Assembly: GCA_948567375.1 (NCBI GenBank) | Contig: OX419756.1 | Coordinates: forward strand, 75,716,333 to 75,780,332 | Direction of reading: 5' to 3' | Origin: Lunularia cruciata | Taxonomy: Eukaryota > Streptophyta > Marchantiopsida > Lunulariales > Lunulariaceae | DNA length: 64,000 bases | Shown here: in pieces, positions 1 through 12,065 of the stretch | Layout: each line of letters opens with the position of its first letter | Numbering within the stretch: the stretch's first letter is position 1 | The notes under the pieces: model-generated | Database searches by the model: none | What the model saw: only the letters and a program-made list of their open reading frames with translations | Told to the model about the DNA's origin: nothing | Program-made: the position numbers and the translations under genes

Positions 1-147
1 AGTTAGCAAGAGTGAAGAGACGGTACCTCAAAATGTACACGACTACTCTCCTCGATAATATGAGTCAATACTGCTACACTATTTACCAATACATAATCAT
101 CTGAATGGCATCTCATGGAAGATCGTCTTGTGTATAAACTTGATCAG

Positions 148-904
148 GTTAGAGGACTTGGATGAGCAAAAAGTTGATGATCTTCATGGTGGATTGAATG
201 GTGAGCTTAGTGGAGCTGTTATCGGAGATCATCCCCAGTACAAGGATGTTTGCCAGCATCTCGCCTTCGTCTACCAGGCCGTGTTGGAAACCATGCCAGT
301 TCCTTCTCAAATTTTACTGGATGTGAAGCAGAACATAAAGAACTACGAGGGAGAGCTAACCCGAGACCAGTGCCAGCTTGGTTTCACACAATCAGTTCAC
401 GGTCCTGGTGATGAGCCATACCGGGTACTTTGCTATCTGGATCTGCAGGAAAACGAAGGAAGAAGGCGCATACCCCCAGAATTAGTGGTGTTACCACGGA
501 ATGCTACCATTGGAGACCTAAAGCAGAGCGCGGAGAAAGCATTCCGGGATGTATATCTAAGTTTCGAGAGGTTTCAAGTTCTGAGAATTTCGGAACTGGA
601 CGGCGCTGAAGACTACCAGAAGCTTTCGGCCAGGTTCAGCAATATCCGCTGTCACCTAACTTTCCAAGTTACTGGTATAGATGAAAGTTCTCCTGGTCGG
701 CGCGAGGCTGGTGCTGAGGAATGGGTAGTTAGGTGCCATTGTGGGACCGAAGACGATGATGGAGAGCGGATGGCCGAATGTGGATTGTGTAAAATCTGGC
801 AGCACACTCGGTGTGTTGGGATTCAGGATTCTGAACCAGTTCCTCAGAATTTTATTTGCGATTGTTGCTACAGTTTCCACCCGCCAACAGGGTCGGGAGT
901 GTGA
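148..904 (+). CDS. MMD1/MS1-like PHD-finger protein, C-terminal exon (gene enters from the left edge)
   Basis: Likely a nuclear chromatin reader of the MALE MEIOCYTE DEATH1/DUET-MS1 group, which controls male meiosis or anther development in flowering plants; the role in this organism is not known. A splice acceptor (ttgatcag) ends at about 147, so the exon probably begins at 148 and upstream exons lie outside the window. The roughly 250 visible residues show the family's pre-PHD region (RNATIGDLKQSAEKAF, FRDVYLSFERFQ) followed by a C4HC3 PHD finger with all eight ligands in order: RCHCG, AECGLC, WQH, TRC, FICDCC. The PHD finger sits near the C terminus and the protein stops about 15 residues after it (tga at 902-904), earlier than in Arabidopsis MMD1, which has a further tail. 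Family call is confident; orthology within the family is not. Confidence 0.85.
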
Positions 905-1005
905 GTAATGTCCTTGAAAATTCTTAGGATTCGCTCAGCGCAACAGCAAACCATCCGTATATTCCAACCCGCAGGAATGGAATTTTTGTACATTAGAAAT
1001 AGCAG

Positions 1006-1011
1006 AATAAA
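1006..1011 (+). terminator. Candidate polyadenylation signal AATAAA of the PHD gene
   Basis: A canonical AATAAA lies about 100 bp after the stop codon of the PHD-finger gene, at a normal 3' UTR distance. No cleavage site can be assigned from sequence alone. Confidence 0.4.
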
Positions 1012-3800
1012 TTTGTACATGAGAAAACATTCTTCTAAGCCCTGGAGCTAATGAGGATATATAGAACCCTAAAATGAGTAACGCAGGAGGATCTTGCAAG
1101 GTCTTGATCCATCTAACCAGTAAAATCCATCGTTACGAACTCCGCAGTCTCTAAGAACAATCACTGCAGGTCCACACTCCTCTTCTCAAATAAGAGAAAT
1201 AACAAAGGATGATGAGAAAGGTGTCCATTTTTGTGTGAGTGTCACTTCATCTTGAATAAACTTGGATACTACATGTAGTCGATTGATACCATCACTTTAC
1301 ACCCGAACCGCAACACCCAGTGTGTTTACCTCAGAGAAGTTAAAAGCTTGTCCTTGAAACAGGTCTACGAGTTCGACACTCCTCTTCAACTTCTATTTGG
1401 CCCATCCATGGCTTCCTGCCAACCAGAGATTGCAATTTCAATCCTCCTAGGGCCGGAGGAAGTTCCCGCATTGCATAATACAATCCAGCACAAGAACAAT
1501 GAAATATGAACACAGTCTCCGACTATTCCACCCTAATATTTCGTGCCGCTATTCGCTCCATAGCTGTTTGCGCTGGAACGAACGACCTATGCACCGATCT
1601 GCTCTGAAGCTTATTTCAACTTTATATTCAAGCCTTGGTATGGACATGCAATCTAAAACAGTGTCATATTGGTTTAGCATGGCGCCAGTTCTGAGTGAGG
1701 ACTCTCATATATTTTTGATAAGTTGGGTGCCTAATGCTCTCTCCAAATGAGGACCTACTCTCTTGTGTCATCATAAAATTTATAACCTTCATTGCGTCAT
1801 ATGTGTAGCTATATTCTATCCTTTACATCCTTGATAACATCATAAGTAGCTGTCCTCTGTCGTCTTTATATCCCTAATGATACCTTGATTAAGTTATCTT
1901 TTGCTTTCCAAAAGTGCATCAAGTTTTCTGGACCCTTGTTGCATCTAAAATTCTAAGTTAGAAACACTCTCACAAACATCTGAAGTAGTACCACATTCAC
2001 TTCATCTAGTACGCACAGTGTATTAGGCCAAACCCAAACATCATCATTGTAAGAAATGGTTGGTGCAAGTGAAATGCTTTAAAACTTATTGACTTGCACA
2101 AACAAAGAATTTACAAATATACTGTTTAGTGAATATTACAATCACAAAAATAAACAGTAGCATCATTTACTTAAAAAAATTAGCCATTTTATCTATTTGA
2201 CAAGAAGTGGAATGAATCAAAAGGCAAAATACTCTTCTTGGTTATTGTCTTGTGGGAACTTATAAAGGATTAAAAAGATGTTTTTCAATTATTTATACTG
2301 TTTTTTATGTGTAAAAAACTGTGTTGAAATTTTGATGAGTAGAAATTCTCTGAAATAATAAATATCTTCAAGAGATGATCATCATATTTGATGGATGATC
2401 TATGGAAACCCATAAAAGTTTCAAATAAAATTTCATAAGTAAGTAATTAGTAAATGGGTAATTGAGCGATTGATTTCAAAATTCAATGATAAAGATCTTT
2501 ATAAATAAAAAAAATAAAAAAAATAAAAAAAGACATTCAAATTGAATATTTTGTAACAGATCCGCATATTCCTTAGTTTGCTGAAATGATTCTCATTCTC
2601 TTATCCTTTTCTTGATCAATCAAATTTGGTACACTTTACTCAGTTCTTATTACACATTTTCAATAATAAGATTGAATTTGAAGTTTTTACTACAAAACAC
2701 TGCAAACTAGAAGTACACTGCAAACTGAAGAAAAGCACGAGTTGAACTTCAATTCATGAAGAAATTATAAGAGAGATTAATTAGATGGTTGGATGAAAGT
2801 AAAATAGGATAACTAATAACAATAATTTTATTCTTGTCTATTATAATAAAGGATTAAATGAATGAAGAAAATATCTGATCCTTCCGGTCTCGCTTTACGC
2901 TAAATGATTGCGTGCCTTTCTGAGATTCCAACGACTCATATGCATCATGTTCTGGCCTTATACTCTAAGGAACTGAATTAGACAGTTAGAAGAGAAAAGA
3001 ACAAGTTTACAGTTAGATTAATAAGGATAATTATAATATGATGCCTGTACTGATAACGGATTAACGGAAGATTAACGCGGCTACCTTAAATCCAAGGACG
3101 AGAGTGAAGTATAGGCCGATACTTATAGACCCGTGGAAATAATTATGGATATCCCGAAGAACATTTAGTTTTAGAATGAGTCTGGCAAAAATCAGGAGAA
3201 GTTCTAGTAAGATTCATTTTCATTTCAGTTCCTTATTTTGAAATTTGCGTAAGCTATGTGGACCGCGTGTCGACAATCTATCTTTTAGTCAACACGACCT
3301 TTCAAAATAATAGTTAGAAATCTCATTCCGATGCTTTTAATCAACTTACAAAGAAGGTGATCTATTAGTCGTAAGTTCAAGTGAGAAAAAGAAAAGATCA
3401 CATTGGATTTAGGGTATAATATTTTGCGGAATATGTGTTAATTTCATGATATAATTCACACATAGAGCACTCGTTCCTACTCTATTGGTGCTCAATACAA
3501 TTCTATGGAATCTTGGAATTGAAAAGGGCTAGGATTTCCACCTCATTAAAAAAAAATTTTATTCACTAAATAAGTGTGAGTAGAAGATGGATGCTTTTTC
3601 TCTTTGGCATAAGAACTTTTATTGTGAGGAAATTTATTTCTATAGAAAAATTACTGATCAATAAATTATCATAATAAACAGCACGGTTTTTCATTTAACT
3701 GAAGACAGAATTCACAAAAGGTATTTATTTAATATTTTAATTTTGCTTGATAATATACTAGAAAGTTTATGTTTTGCTCGCATGAATGTCGAGTGCTATG
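1012..3800. other. AT-rich intergenic DNA, no gene seen
   Basis: Only short ORFs of no recognisable family occur here (for example 1499-1750). The part from about 2000 to 3800 is strongly AT-rich with A/T homopolymer runs, including an aaataaaaa tract near 2505-2530. I see no RNA gene or element ends. Confidence 0.5.
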
Positions 3801-3810
3801 TCCAGACATG

Positions 3811-4212
3811 TTAAAAATTTGCCGTTCGACACGAGTTGAATTGTGAGGGGATAGGGAGAAGACGAGAGGCCGAAAGCACATCGAGTAGTGTAGTTTTAGC
3901 TATTTCTTCATCCTGGAACTTAATATTGTATTCCACTGCATGGCAGTAGCTCATAGCCGAATTCCTTTGGCTTCGGCACCGGCGCCCCTTCTCCTCTTTC
4001 GATATCACAGTTCGTAGGGACAAAGCAGCTTGATTGATCCTGTGAAGAGAGGCGAAGGAGAGCGGGTTTGAAGCCGAATCAAGAAAGTTGCTGGGGCAAT
4101 TTGATCTCCTGAACTTTCGTGGTATGATGGTCAAAGAATCATGAAACAATCCTACACAGATTGTCCATCTGGAGCAGCCACAGAAGATGGGGGCTTGTTC
4201 CTTGAAATTCAC
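3811..4212 (-). other. Unassigned GC-richer open segment, possible exon
   Basis: An open stretch of 133 codons on the minus strand stands out from AT-rich DNA on its left by base composition. It follows an 'attag' that could be an acceptor. I recognise no domain, signal peptide or membrane segment, and another minus-strand frame is nearly as open. It may be an exon, a 5' UTR or a decayed gene together with the segment at 4647-4810. Low confidence that it is coding. Confidence 0.2.
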
Positions 4213-4646
4213 ATTCTAATGGGAGACGCTTCTGCCTCTGGATTCACTCAACTTCAAAGCAGGAACATAAAGAATCCCATGTAGATAAGAGCAACCCGAG
4301 CAAAACTCAATTGTAATCTTGAGATGAATTGCTGCTCGACAGTGAGCAAATGCTGCTTCCTTTGTATGTAATTCTGATCCAATTCTATAGAAGTGACTGC
4401 AGTGGTCTAGCTTTTATGGTACATAAAAAACATTCATCCTTTATGGATGGGCCCCGTAGCGGCGCACTTGGTTTAGGTTACATACAGTACTGTAGCTTTC
4501 AACGTCGGACTAGACACAATCCTCTCTAATGACTTGTCACCTGTTAATTTATCATAAATCCTTGGAATCAGCCCAAACTGTGCGTCAGTTCCTGCATACT
4601 ACTCGCCACATCGCTTCCGAATTCCAACAGTTCATAGGAAGATCAC

Positions 4647-4810
4647 CTCAGTTATCTCCTGAATCTGCTCATGGAGAAACGAAAGTGTGTTAGCGATGTG
4701 GCTAAAGGCTGTCTGGAAAAATGCGCTTGCACTAGGTATTTGTCGCTTCAACTGCTGAGTACAAACCGTTCGGCGCTGAACAGAACCCTTCATCCGTTTC
4801 TTCCCTGCAC
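4647..4810 (-). other. Possible exon of an unknown minus-strand gene
   Basis: On the minus strand a 164-bp open segment is bounded by an acceptor-like gatcttctcag and a donor-like gtgatc. It would encode a basic start followed by an amphipathic stretch (ASAFFQTAFSHIANTLSFLH) that looks helical. I cannot name a family. It could pair with the open segment at 3811-4212 downstream, but frame and splicing were not resolved. Confidence 0.25.
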
Positions 4811-5104
4811 CTGAGAAGATCAGAACATAAGGTATTTTGTAAATTGCAACGTGATCAAATTTGTAGCATCTGTCTTGAACTTTCAGGGAGGACATCATTG
4901 TACCCTGAGTCTCTACTTACAAACTCACTCGGATAGTAGAATATCCAATATTGCGTATGACTTACCGCTGTTGTTTCCGAATTCCGCACTCAGCTTCGGT
5001 TGTGAGCGAATTTTATATATTTATACATTCATTTTGAAAGACCCCGTTCGGTGTAGTTATGGTCTCATGTACTTCCGTCACCTCTTCAAGTCCAAAAATT
5101 AATC

Positions 5105-5620
5105 AAAAATCCTTTTGGTGGGATCCAGATCGACTTACTGGAGATGGTGAAAGCCAATGAGTCTGTTCCTTTCAACTACTGTTGCTATAAGAACTTCTCT
5201 CGTCCGGAGAATCGCAAGTTTTGAACCATTAGGAGCTGTATTGAAGAACTGGACGACGCTGAAGACAGCCACAGGCTTACAGTGAGGTTTCACAATGCCC
5301 TACACCACTTTATTCCGCAAGTTAATAATATAGCTTAAAGCTCTCCTGGTCCGCATCAAGGAGTCACCGTGAGTTGTTGGTTGTCATTCTGGTCTTGGAG
5401 ACGGTTATGGATCGCCTAAGGTAGAGTTTTAAATCTGGGAATAAATTGGATGTGCTGAGATGATATTCAGTATTCTCACCAGGTCTCCCTAAAGTTTATT
5501 ATTACCTATCTCTCCTAAATCCTATTCTCCTAATTTTATTTGCGATCTTTCCTGTAGTTTCAACTGGTCCACTGGGTCTGAACTCGACGGTGAGGGTGTA
5601 CCTGAAACTACATGCAATCC
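5105..5620 (+). pseudogene. Degraded partial copy of the MMD1-like PHD gene
   Basis: The DNA matches the last part of the PHD-finger exon at 148-904. The block coding ELDGAEDYQKLSARF there reads ELDDAEDSHRLTVRF here, followed by an SSPG match and, after further decay, the DNA 'ttttatttgcgat' that codes FICD in the intact copy, then a degenerate tail. Stop codons and frameshifts interrupt it and most PHD ligands are lost. Same strand and about 4.5 kb downstream, so it looks like an old tandem duplicate rather than a retrocopy, though the source mechanism is not provable here. Confidence 0.75.
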
Positions 5621-5676
5621 ACCTTAGGTAAGCGCAACCACTTCAATGAGAAATAAAATGTATTTCCATCTCATGC

Positions 5677-6030
5677 ATGTCGCATGATGATGATTCTAAC
5701 GAGGTAGCCCAGTTCTTTATTATGTGGACCTCTTCCAGCAGTTATCACGGTCAAGAACATCTCACCTTGCCATCGCAGAAGCCGGATCGAACCCTTGACT
5801 TAGTTCATCAGACTCGTGAGTCGAATTTGCACCAGTACCGCCTCTCATTCCTGGGCAGTTTCCGTCCTCCTCGCACTCAGTTGCCTTGTCTCCGTTATCA
5901 TTCACATTCCCGACCCTCTGAGAAAAGCTTGCTCTCTTTGCGAGAAAGCCTTCGTCGGAACTCATGACAGAGGACGTACTTCCTCACATGGATCTCCACA
6001 GCACCATGGTATTTCCCTGGCGCAATAACA
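5677..6030 (+). other. GC-richer segment with overlapping short ORFs, unassigned
   Basis: Three ORFs of 67-96 codons overlap on both strands. The one at 5816-6028 carries a hydrophobic stretch near its start (WAVSVLLALSCLVSVI) that could pass for a signal peptide, but none resembles a known family and they overlap one another, so composition alone may explain them. Confidence 0.15.
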
Positions 6031-7131
6031 AAGTATCATACACAGTCCCCCATTCCTCTACAATCCCTGATCGATTATAACCCCACATTCGTCACCCCTC
6101 GCCGGCAACAACTATAAGAATCGTTATGAGAACGAAGATTCTCCAGTCTTTACAAACTGTGGGCTCCTTGAGCACCTTGGACAGGAAAACGATACTGAAC
6201 TCCATAATGTTTGCAAAGTGACAAATGTGTCCGAACCCTGACACTGCTACTTCAGATCGATTGAAGCAGATTCAAACAAACGTTATCGCCGTTAAATCGC
6301 ATTTATCCACGACTCGAAGTGGCATTGAAAGAATGGCAGCCGCCGAGAAGTGATCTCTCACTGCAGCGCTATCTAGAAAATGCTGTTGGTGCTGCACTGA
6401 ATTTCATGGATGGAATAGTGTACAGGACCGTCTGTCTGTCTCTCTCTTTCTGAAAATCATGTAAGCAGTTCCACCGGGTGGGAAACCGAAGAAGCTCTTG
6501 AGACAATACATCTACACGAACCTGTAACTGGCACCTTTCGTGTCTATCTTGAGTAAAGCCATATCGTGTGAATGTAAAAACTTCATGAGTACCTAGAAAC
6601 AGATTTTATGGGGTGAAAACAAGCAAATTGCATAATTAGATGTTTTGAATTGAATTCAATACCATCTACATTAATCTTCACGAAATGTTCCTTGATTTAC
6701 AAGCAATATTTTACAAAACTCTTATACCTTATGCATCTACTTGTTCTATTGAAAATATGTCAAAGTAAAGCGGAGAGAAAAGTCTATTGATAACAGGAAA
6801 TGTTTTGTGTAGAGCTTGATGTTTGATAGCACCTGATTAAACTTCTAAGGGTTTCCAAATAGAAACGATCAGAAAGGAATCAGGAAAGTAGTTAACCTTT
6901 TGCGACACTAAGGTACACGAGAAATGGTACATTCTTAGCGAGAAATCGTTGACCCGGGGCGTTGTTGGCTATGTTGGGGTCTCAAGGATGAGCTTATATA
7001 AGAGAATGCTTGGTTTTATCCTCTCCCCCTAGAATCGCACATGATTGCTATAGTGAGAAAGTAAGCTACTTTATGTTACTCACGCCACTTGCACGCCCTC
7101 ATGGGTCACTAAAAAACAAAAGTAAATGGTT
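6031..7131. other. Intergenic, no gene seen
   Basis: No recognisable coding or RNA feature. The last 150-200 bp lead directly into the mitochondrial atp9 fragment and could be mitochondrial flank of the same insertion, but I could not recognise them. Confidence 0.4.
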
Positions 7132-7213
7132 ATGCTAGAAGGTGCAAAATTAATTGGAGCAGGAGCAGCTACCATTGCTTTAGAGGGAGCTGCTGTAGGT
7201 ATTGGAAATGTAC
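7132..7213 (+). pseudogene. atp9: Nuclear copy of mitochondrial atp9 (NUMT), 5' part only
   Basis: The frame from the ATG at 7132 reads [17 protein letters not shown] then EGAAVGIGN. This is the very conserved N-terminal half of mitochondrial ATP synthase subunit c (Atp9), the proton-carrying membrane ring. The match stops after the GIGN glycine motif, where the next bases no longer follow atp9. Bryophyte mitochondrial atp9 carries group II introns in this region, so the break may be an exon-intron boundary or the end of the inserted piece. One residue of the usually invariant ALAGAA motif is Glu instead of Ala, which suggests nuclear decay. Not expected to be functional. Confidence 0.85.
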
Positions 7214-9401
7214 ATTTCATCTTGATTATCAGATTTTTATTATTGGATTTTTTAAATTTGTATCAATTTTGTTTTTAATGAATGTAATCATCATTATTCC
7301 ATCATTAAATTTCTTCAATTGAATAAGTAAAAAATATACATATTTTAGTCTTAGAAGTAAGTTATTATAATATCGTCTTGAAAAATGTGCTCAAATCTTC
7401 TATATTCTATGTCTACCGTTATCAAAATAGTATTATTGTGTTGTTCTTTAAATGAAGTTAGGGTATTGGAGCTCCATTTAGTATTGTCGAGTTATAGTCT
7501 TATTTTTCACTTTTTTTTATTTTCTACAGTTATAGAGCCTTATTATTGTGCTCCTAATTTAATCACAACTCATATTAATTGCTGGTGTGCATTCAGTGTT
7601 AGTATGTCATGCAAAAATTGCTACATATGAGTGAATTTGTAGTGATATAAAGTAGCCTTATTATACAATAAATTATCAAAATGGTACATAGGCTCAGAAA
7701 AGGACTCAAAGTTTAATTTTAAGAAACTTTGGGTCAAAAGTTGTCAAACACAACTTTTGGCGTGAGGAGTCACTTCATTCTCAGATTCGAGATCAAGAGT
7801 ATGTAATCAAATCCACTTACTTGTCATATCTAGATGTAACTTAGCTCTTAGTTCATTTATAGAGTGATACAATGACACAACAAAGAATGTGCACGATTCA
7901 ATCGAGATTTGATTTCTCAAAGTACCTTCTATTGTAGAAAATTGATAAGAAGGTGTTTTGTCTTTACAAGAGAAAGGAATAAGAAGTATTTGATATTTTT
8001 TGAACGCAATATACATTGGAACACATACAATGTATATCCCTAAAATTCTATTCAAAAAATAACACTTGAATTTAAGATAGGATATTTTTACCTTGTGAGA
8101 ACTTATTGTTTGAAACTCATCTAAATATAGCATTGCATTTATAATCATATGGAGTCACTCAAAATTCCAAAGTTTGTGCTTTGATTTACCTCATTGATTC
8201 AAAACATACCATCTATGACTTCAACTCAAAGTGCATTTTTTTATATATCTCTCTTCTATTATAAAATTCAAAACAATTAGGACACTCTAGTCTTACAATT
8301 ACATTAAGAAGGAAAAGTGCCATTCTTTATGAACTCCTTAATTGACTTTGGCTACAGTAATTGGATCTCCAAAATAATATCTCAAGTTTGACTTTCGTTA
8401 AGTTAATATCTAACGGAACCAATTTCATCTACTCTAGCTAGGAAGTCATCATAACACTATACTAATTATATCTTTAACAAACTTTAAATTGGATCTTATT
8501 CATCAAAGCGCACACCACAATAAGTCATCTAACTTGAAAGCTCTTCTAATTGAAAATTTTCTGTTTAAACCACAAATTTACTCCTTAAACTAGTTTGCTT
8601 AAATATCTCAAAGAGAACAAGGAATTCCTCTCAATTACTCCATTATGAACTTTAAATTTTGGATCATACTTTTCAAAGACTTGATCTGATTGGCAACTCT
8701 TGGACCACCATCAACTTGGGACTTGAAGCCCCTAGAACTAGACACAATGATGAGTTGTTTACATGGAAGATGCTAAGATTGAGATGGGAGTAAGAAGTAT
8801 GGATAAGAAATTGAGCTAAAACCTCATACCGTGGATCAAGTATTTGCTGTGATACATAGGTGAGTTTATGATATAAGGACGTTGAAGCTATCTTGAAATG
8901 GTTACTATGTCAGAAGCAATAGACTAAGGTAGCTCTAAGCTTGTCCACCTCCTTGTCATATAATTTGTTATCATGATAGCCTCCTACTTGAATAAATTGG
9001 CTACAATGACCTCATTAGTGGTTTCACTTGGGTACCTATAGATTTCATAGCAATTCCATAGAATGCTTTATGTTTTTTCTTGTAAGATATATAGGGTGTC
9101 TTTGGAAGCGATCCATTAATTTTATGAAATCAATCTATTTCTATAAAATGACATGTATTAAATATTTAATTATAATTTTCAAAAATTATTTTAACATTAT
9201 TTATTTACTCATTTAGTTTAAATTTTAGTGGGTGTGGTTTATTAAGTTGATCCATAAAATTTTAAGAAAACAACTTCACTTTCATAGCAATTTTCAATAA
9301 TATTCAATTGGATCATCTATAAATATGCGATTGAAGCCTCTAATTTTGATGCAATACAATTTTATCTCAGAACTCTCTAGCCTCTTTGTTAAGTTTTTGA
9401 A
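7214..9401. other. AT-rich DNA, no gene seen
   Basis: Long, low-complexity AT-rich stretch with only short, unrecognisable ORFs. No element termini or RNA genes seen. Confidence 0.5.
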
Positions 9402-9789
9402 CTTCCATCTTCTCCTCAAGTCAAGTATTCTTTGCCTTCAAGTTCTTAATTTGACTACCAAATGTGATACTCTAGAACTTGATCCACTACATCACCATAA
9501 TGACAATTTTGACCTTGCTTATAGAAAAAACCTGTGTATTGTAGTCTAGCAATGAGAACATGTCTTCATTCCACATCAGCCCAAGTTCTCTCCAAGGTAG
9601 TTAAAATAACAAAGGGGATGCTTTATACCCTAGTTTGTTTTGATTCCTTATTCTTAGGTGATAAGCACTAAGTTGGATGTTGTTCTACTCGTTTGTCAGT
9701 TGAAGTTTGCCTTTGGATCCCATAACATCTATTAGGTTGATCTAGATACCATGGTGATCCAAAACTGTAGTTTCTTATACTTAGATAAT

Positions 9790-10620
9790 TCCAGCTGTCC
9801 AAGTTGGCTAAGTATCTAAAACTGCCAGGAAGGGCCTGCAACTCTGAACATCCCGTGCATTTTCAATTCCTTCAGGGAAAGAAGTCCCCCAAATTATTTA
9901 TGCAATGACCGCAGCTCCTTACACCAAGATAAGTTCAGCTGTTCCAAATTGGCTAAGTTCTCAAAACTGCAGGGAAATGACTGTAGTTCCTCACACCTAG
10001 ATAAGTCTAGCTGTTCCAATTTGGCTAAGTTTCCAAAACTGCTGGGCAATGACTATAGTTTCTTGTTCCTAGATAAGTCTAGCTGTTCCAATTTGGTTAA
10101 GTTTCCAAAATTGATGGGCAATGACTATAGTTTCTCACACCTAGATAAGTCTACCTATTCCAAGTTGGCTAAGTATCCAAAAATTTTAAACAACTTTAAC
10201 TTTAAACATTGACCGATATCCAAACTCTTCAAGAAAAGAAGTCCCCCAAATGATTCCGGCAATGACCGCAGCTCCTGACACCAAGATAAGTCCAGTTGTT
10301 CCAAGTTAGCTAAGTTTCCAAAACTGCTGGGAAGGGCCTGCAACTCTGAACACCCACCAATAGTCAATTCCTTCAGGCGATGAAGTCACTCAAATGATTC
10401 TGACAATGATTGCAAATACTTGCAACCATAGAAGTATAGATGTTCTAAGTTGACTAAGTTTCCAAAACTTTGGGGAAGAGCCTGCAACACTCCAAAATGC
10501 TCCATCTCCAATTTCTTCAGATGAAGAAGTTGCCCAAAGGACTTTGGTGGTGACTTCAGAGTAGTAAGGGACCGAATCCAATGACCACAAGATGACAAAA
10601 TCTCATTCATCTGCAAATGT
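9790..10620 (-). pseudogene. LRR region of NLR pseudogene, copy 1
   Basis: The minus strand encodes a series of leucine-rich repeats of about 24 residues (72 bp), for example LANLEQLDLSWCQELRSLP and ELQALPSSFGNLAN. This is the LRR style of plant nucleotide-binding immune receptors. Stops and frameshifts break it up (open pieces at 10155-10367 and 10386-10616), so no continuous product is possible. It is the duplicate of the LRR block at 12940-13970. Confidence 0.8.
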
Positions 10621-10639
10621 TGTAAAAAATTCCCATCCT

Positions 10640-11378
10640 ACTTTATAACCTTGTACCAACCAGTTTCTCTACATTGATGATGAGGTTCCGCCTACGTTTG
10701 GTCCACCCATCTGCATCTTCATCACTCACTTAAGAGTGTGGTTCTACATTGTGTCCTATGGAGGACAAAGGATAGCTACCCATGATGCCATCAGGGATAT
10801 AGTGTTTGTTATGGCACAAAATAGTGGATATCTTGCTTGGAAGGAGTGTTCATCAATTTTGCAGACTACACTTGTCAAAGCAAACTTAAACTTGGTTCTA
10901 GATGATCAGGTGACAATGGTGGATGTTGTGGTTATAGACCCTACGCATGATGGAATTTTGGAAGGAGTGATTACTCATCCTCCTGGATGGATGGCGAGTA
11001 GAGCAACAACAAGCAAGGTCTCCAAGTATAAGAGTATGCAATGAGGTCACCTCTTCGGTCCTCTAGTTTTGGAGTTATATGAAGTGATGAACATATCATT
11101 CAACACATTTGTTAGGGAGTGCTCAATAGCTTATCATATTAGACACCAAGGGGTACCACTCTCACTGTCACTTTCATACTTTGTACCATACGTTAGACAA
11201 CATGTGTATGTTGCTCTACAGAGAGCATTGGCTGGTACAATCCATCGGAGAGCAATTACTTTAGGTGATGTTCCTTCGGATGCTCTGGTAGTTTGTAGAC
11301 CTTATGACTTACATAGCTCAGATATCTTAGATGCGGTAGGGTAAATTTCTTGTATTGATATTATTGGGGCCTAGCCTT
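10640..11378 (+). mobile_element. Non-LTR retroelement 3' fragment (copy A) inside the LRR region
   Basis: The plus strand carries the C-terminal part of a reverse-transcriptase polyprotein seen in better shape at 15710-16266: GGQRIATHDAIRDIVFVMA, then DDQVTMVDVVVIDP and the YHIRHQGVPLSLSLSYF block. The zinc-finger part before it is broken by a stop (tcactcacttaagag near 10724). It separates the first LRR segment (11380-11700, minus) from the main LRR block (<=10620, minus), so it interrupts the receptor gene. A homologous fragment sits at the same place in unit 2. Confidence 0.75.
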
Positions 11379-11379
11379 T

Positions 11380-11700
11380 TCTCCATAAGTATAGGAGGCA
11401 GTGTGAAAAACAACCAACTCTTTCAAGGTAAAAGGCAAAACATTGGTGTCACCAGAATCCCAACTGAGCATGGTAATTTTTGGTGGCAATTGGAGATGCC
11501 GCTCTGCACATCTTTTGCACGGCTCTTGGTCTTGGAATACCAAGTAGCGAAGTCCTTTAAGTCACTTAAGTCACGACAAAATGCTCGATGCTCTTCGCAT
11601 TTTGCAAGGTCTCTCCTCATCACAACAATCTCTATTGTACTTGATATAATCTCCAGGTTCCTCTACCATTTGGTGGAAATCAGATTCTTCGGCCCTTGAG
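11380..11700 (-). pseudogene. First LRR/linker segment of NLR pseudogene, copy 1
   Basis: Minus-strand translation gives LRYLVFQDQEPCKRCAERH, LQLPPKITMLSWDSGDTN and LPFTLKELVVFHTAS, the pattern of the region after the NB-ARC in plant TNL-like receptors (LRYL.. LP..L..L.W.. LPF.L..L..). Frames change within it. The retroelement fragment begins immediately after it. Confidence 0.65.
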
Positions 11701-11910
11701 CTCCCTTAAAAAATGGAATGAAAACTAAAATTATCATAAACGAAAGGTAAAGCTGAAATTGTCATAGGTCTAGTGCATCCATCCATCGTGATGTGTAGAA
11801 AACGACTCCAGGTCTTCATGCCTAACTATCAAGTAATCATAAGGACCCTTTTTCCAGTAGCACCGCTTCAAAGTTTCTCCTTGTTCGAGGAGAATGGATG
11901 TATGACACCC

Positions 11911-11922
11911 AAAATTACAAAG
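11911..11922. other. Empty target site corresponding to the element inserted in unit 2
   Basis: Unit 1 has one copy of aaaattacaaag followed directly by agtataacgg. In unit 2 the same place has aaaattacaaag (15281-15292), 1213 bp of element, then aaaattactaag (16506-16517) and agtataccgg. Unit 1 therefore preserves the pre-insertion site. Confidence 0.85.
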
Positions 11923-12065
11923 AGTATAACGGCTACAAGTTCCCGATGATGTTCACGCACAACAATGTCTTTCGGACTCCTTTCCAGTTTAGATTTTCAA
12001 ATGAATTCAGATTTAGAAAACATAACTGATAAATATATTTAATTTAGATGGGAAAACTGCGTTGT

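Noticed and set aside
9949..10212. Plus-strand repeat ORF (FPKLLGNDYSF type), also at 13142-13606
   Set aside because: Antisense of 72-bp LRR coding repeats; the minus-strand LRR consensus explains the periodicity.
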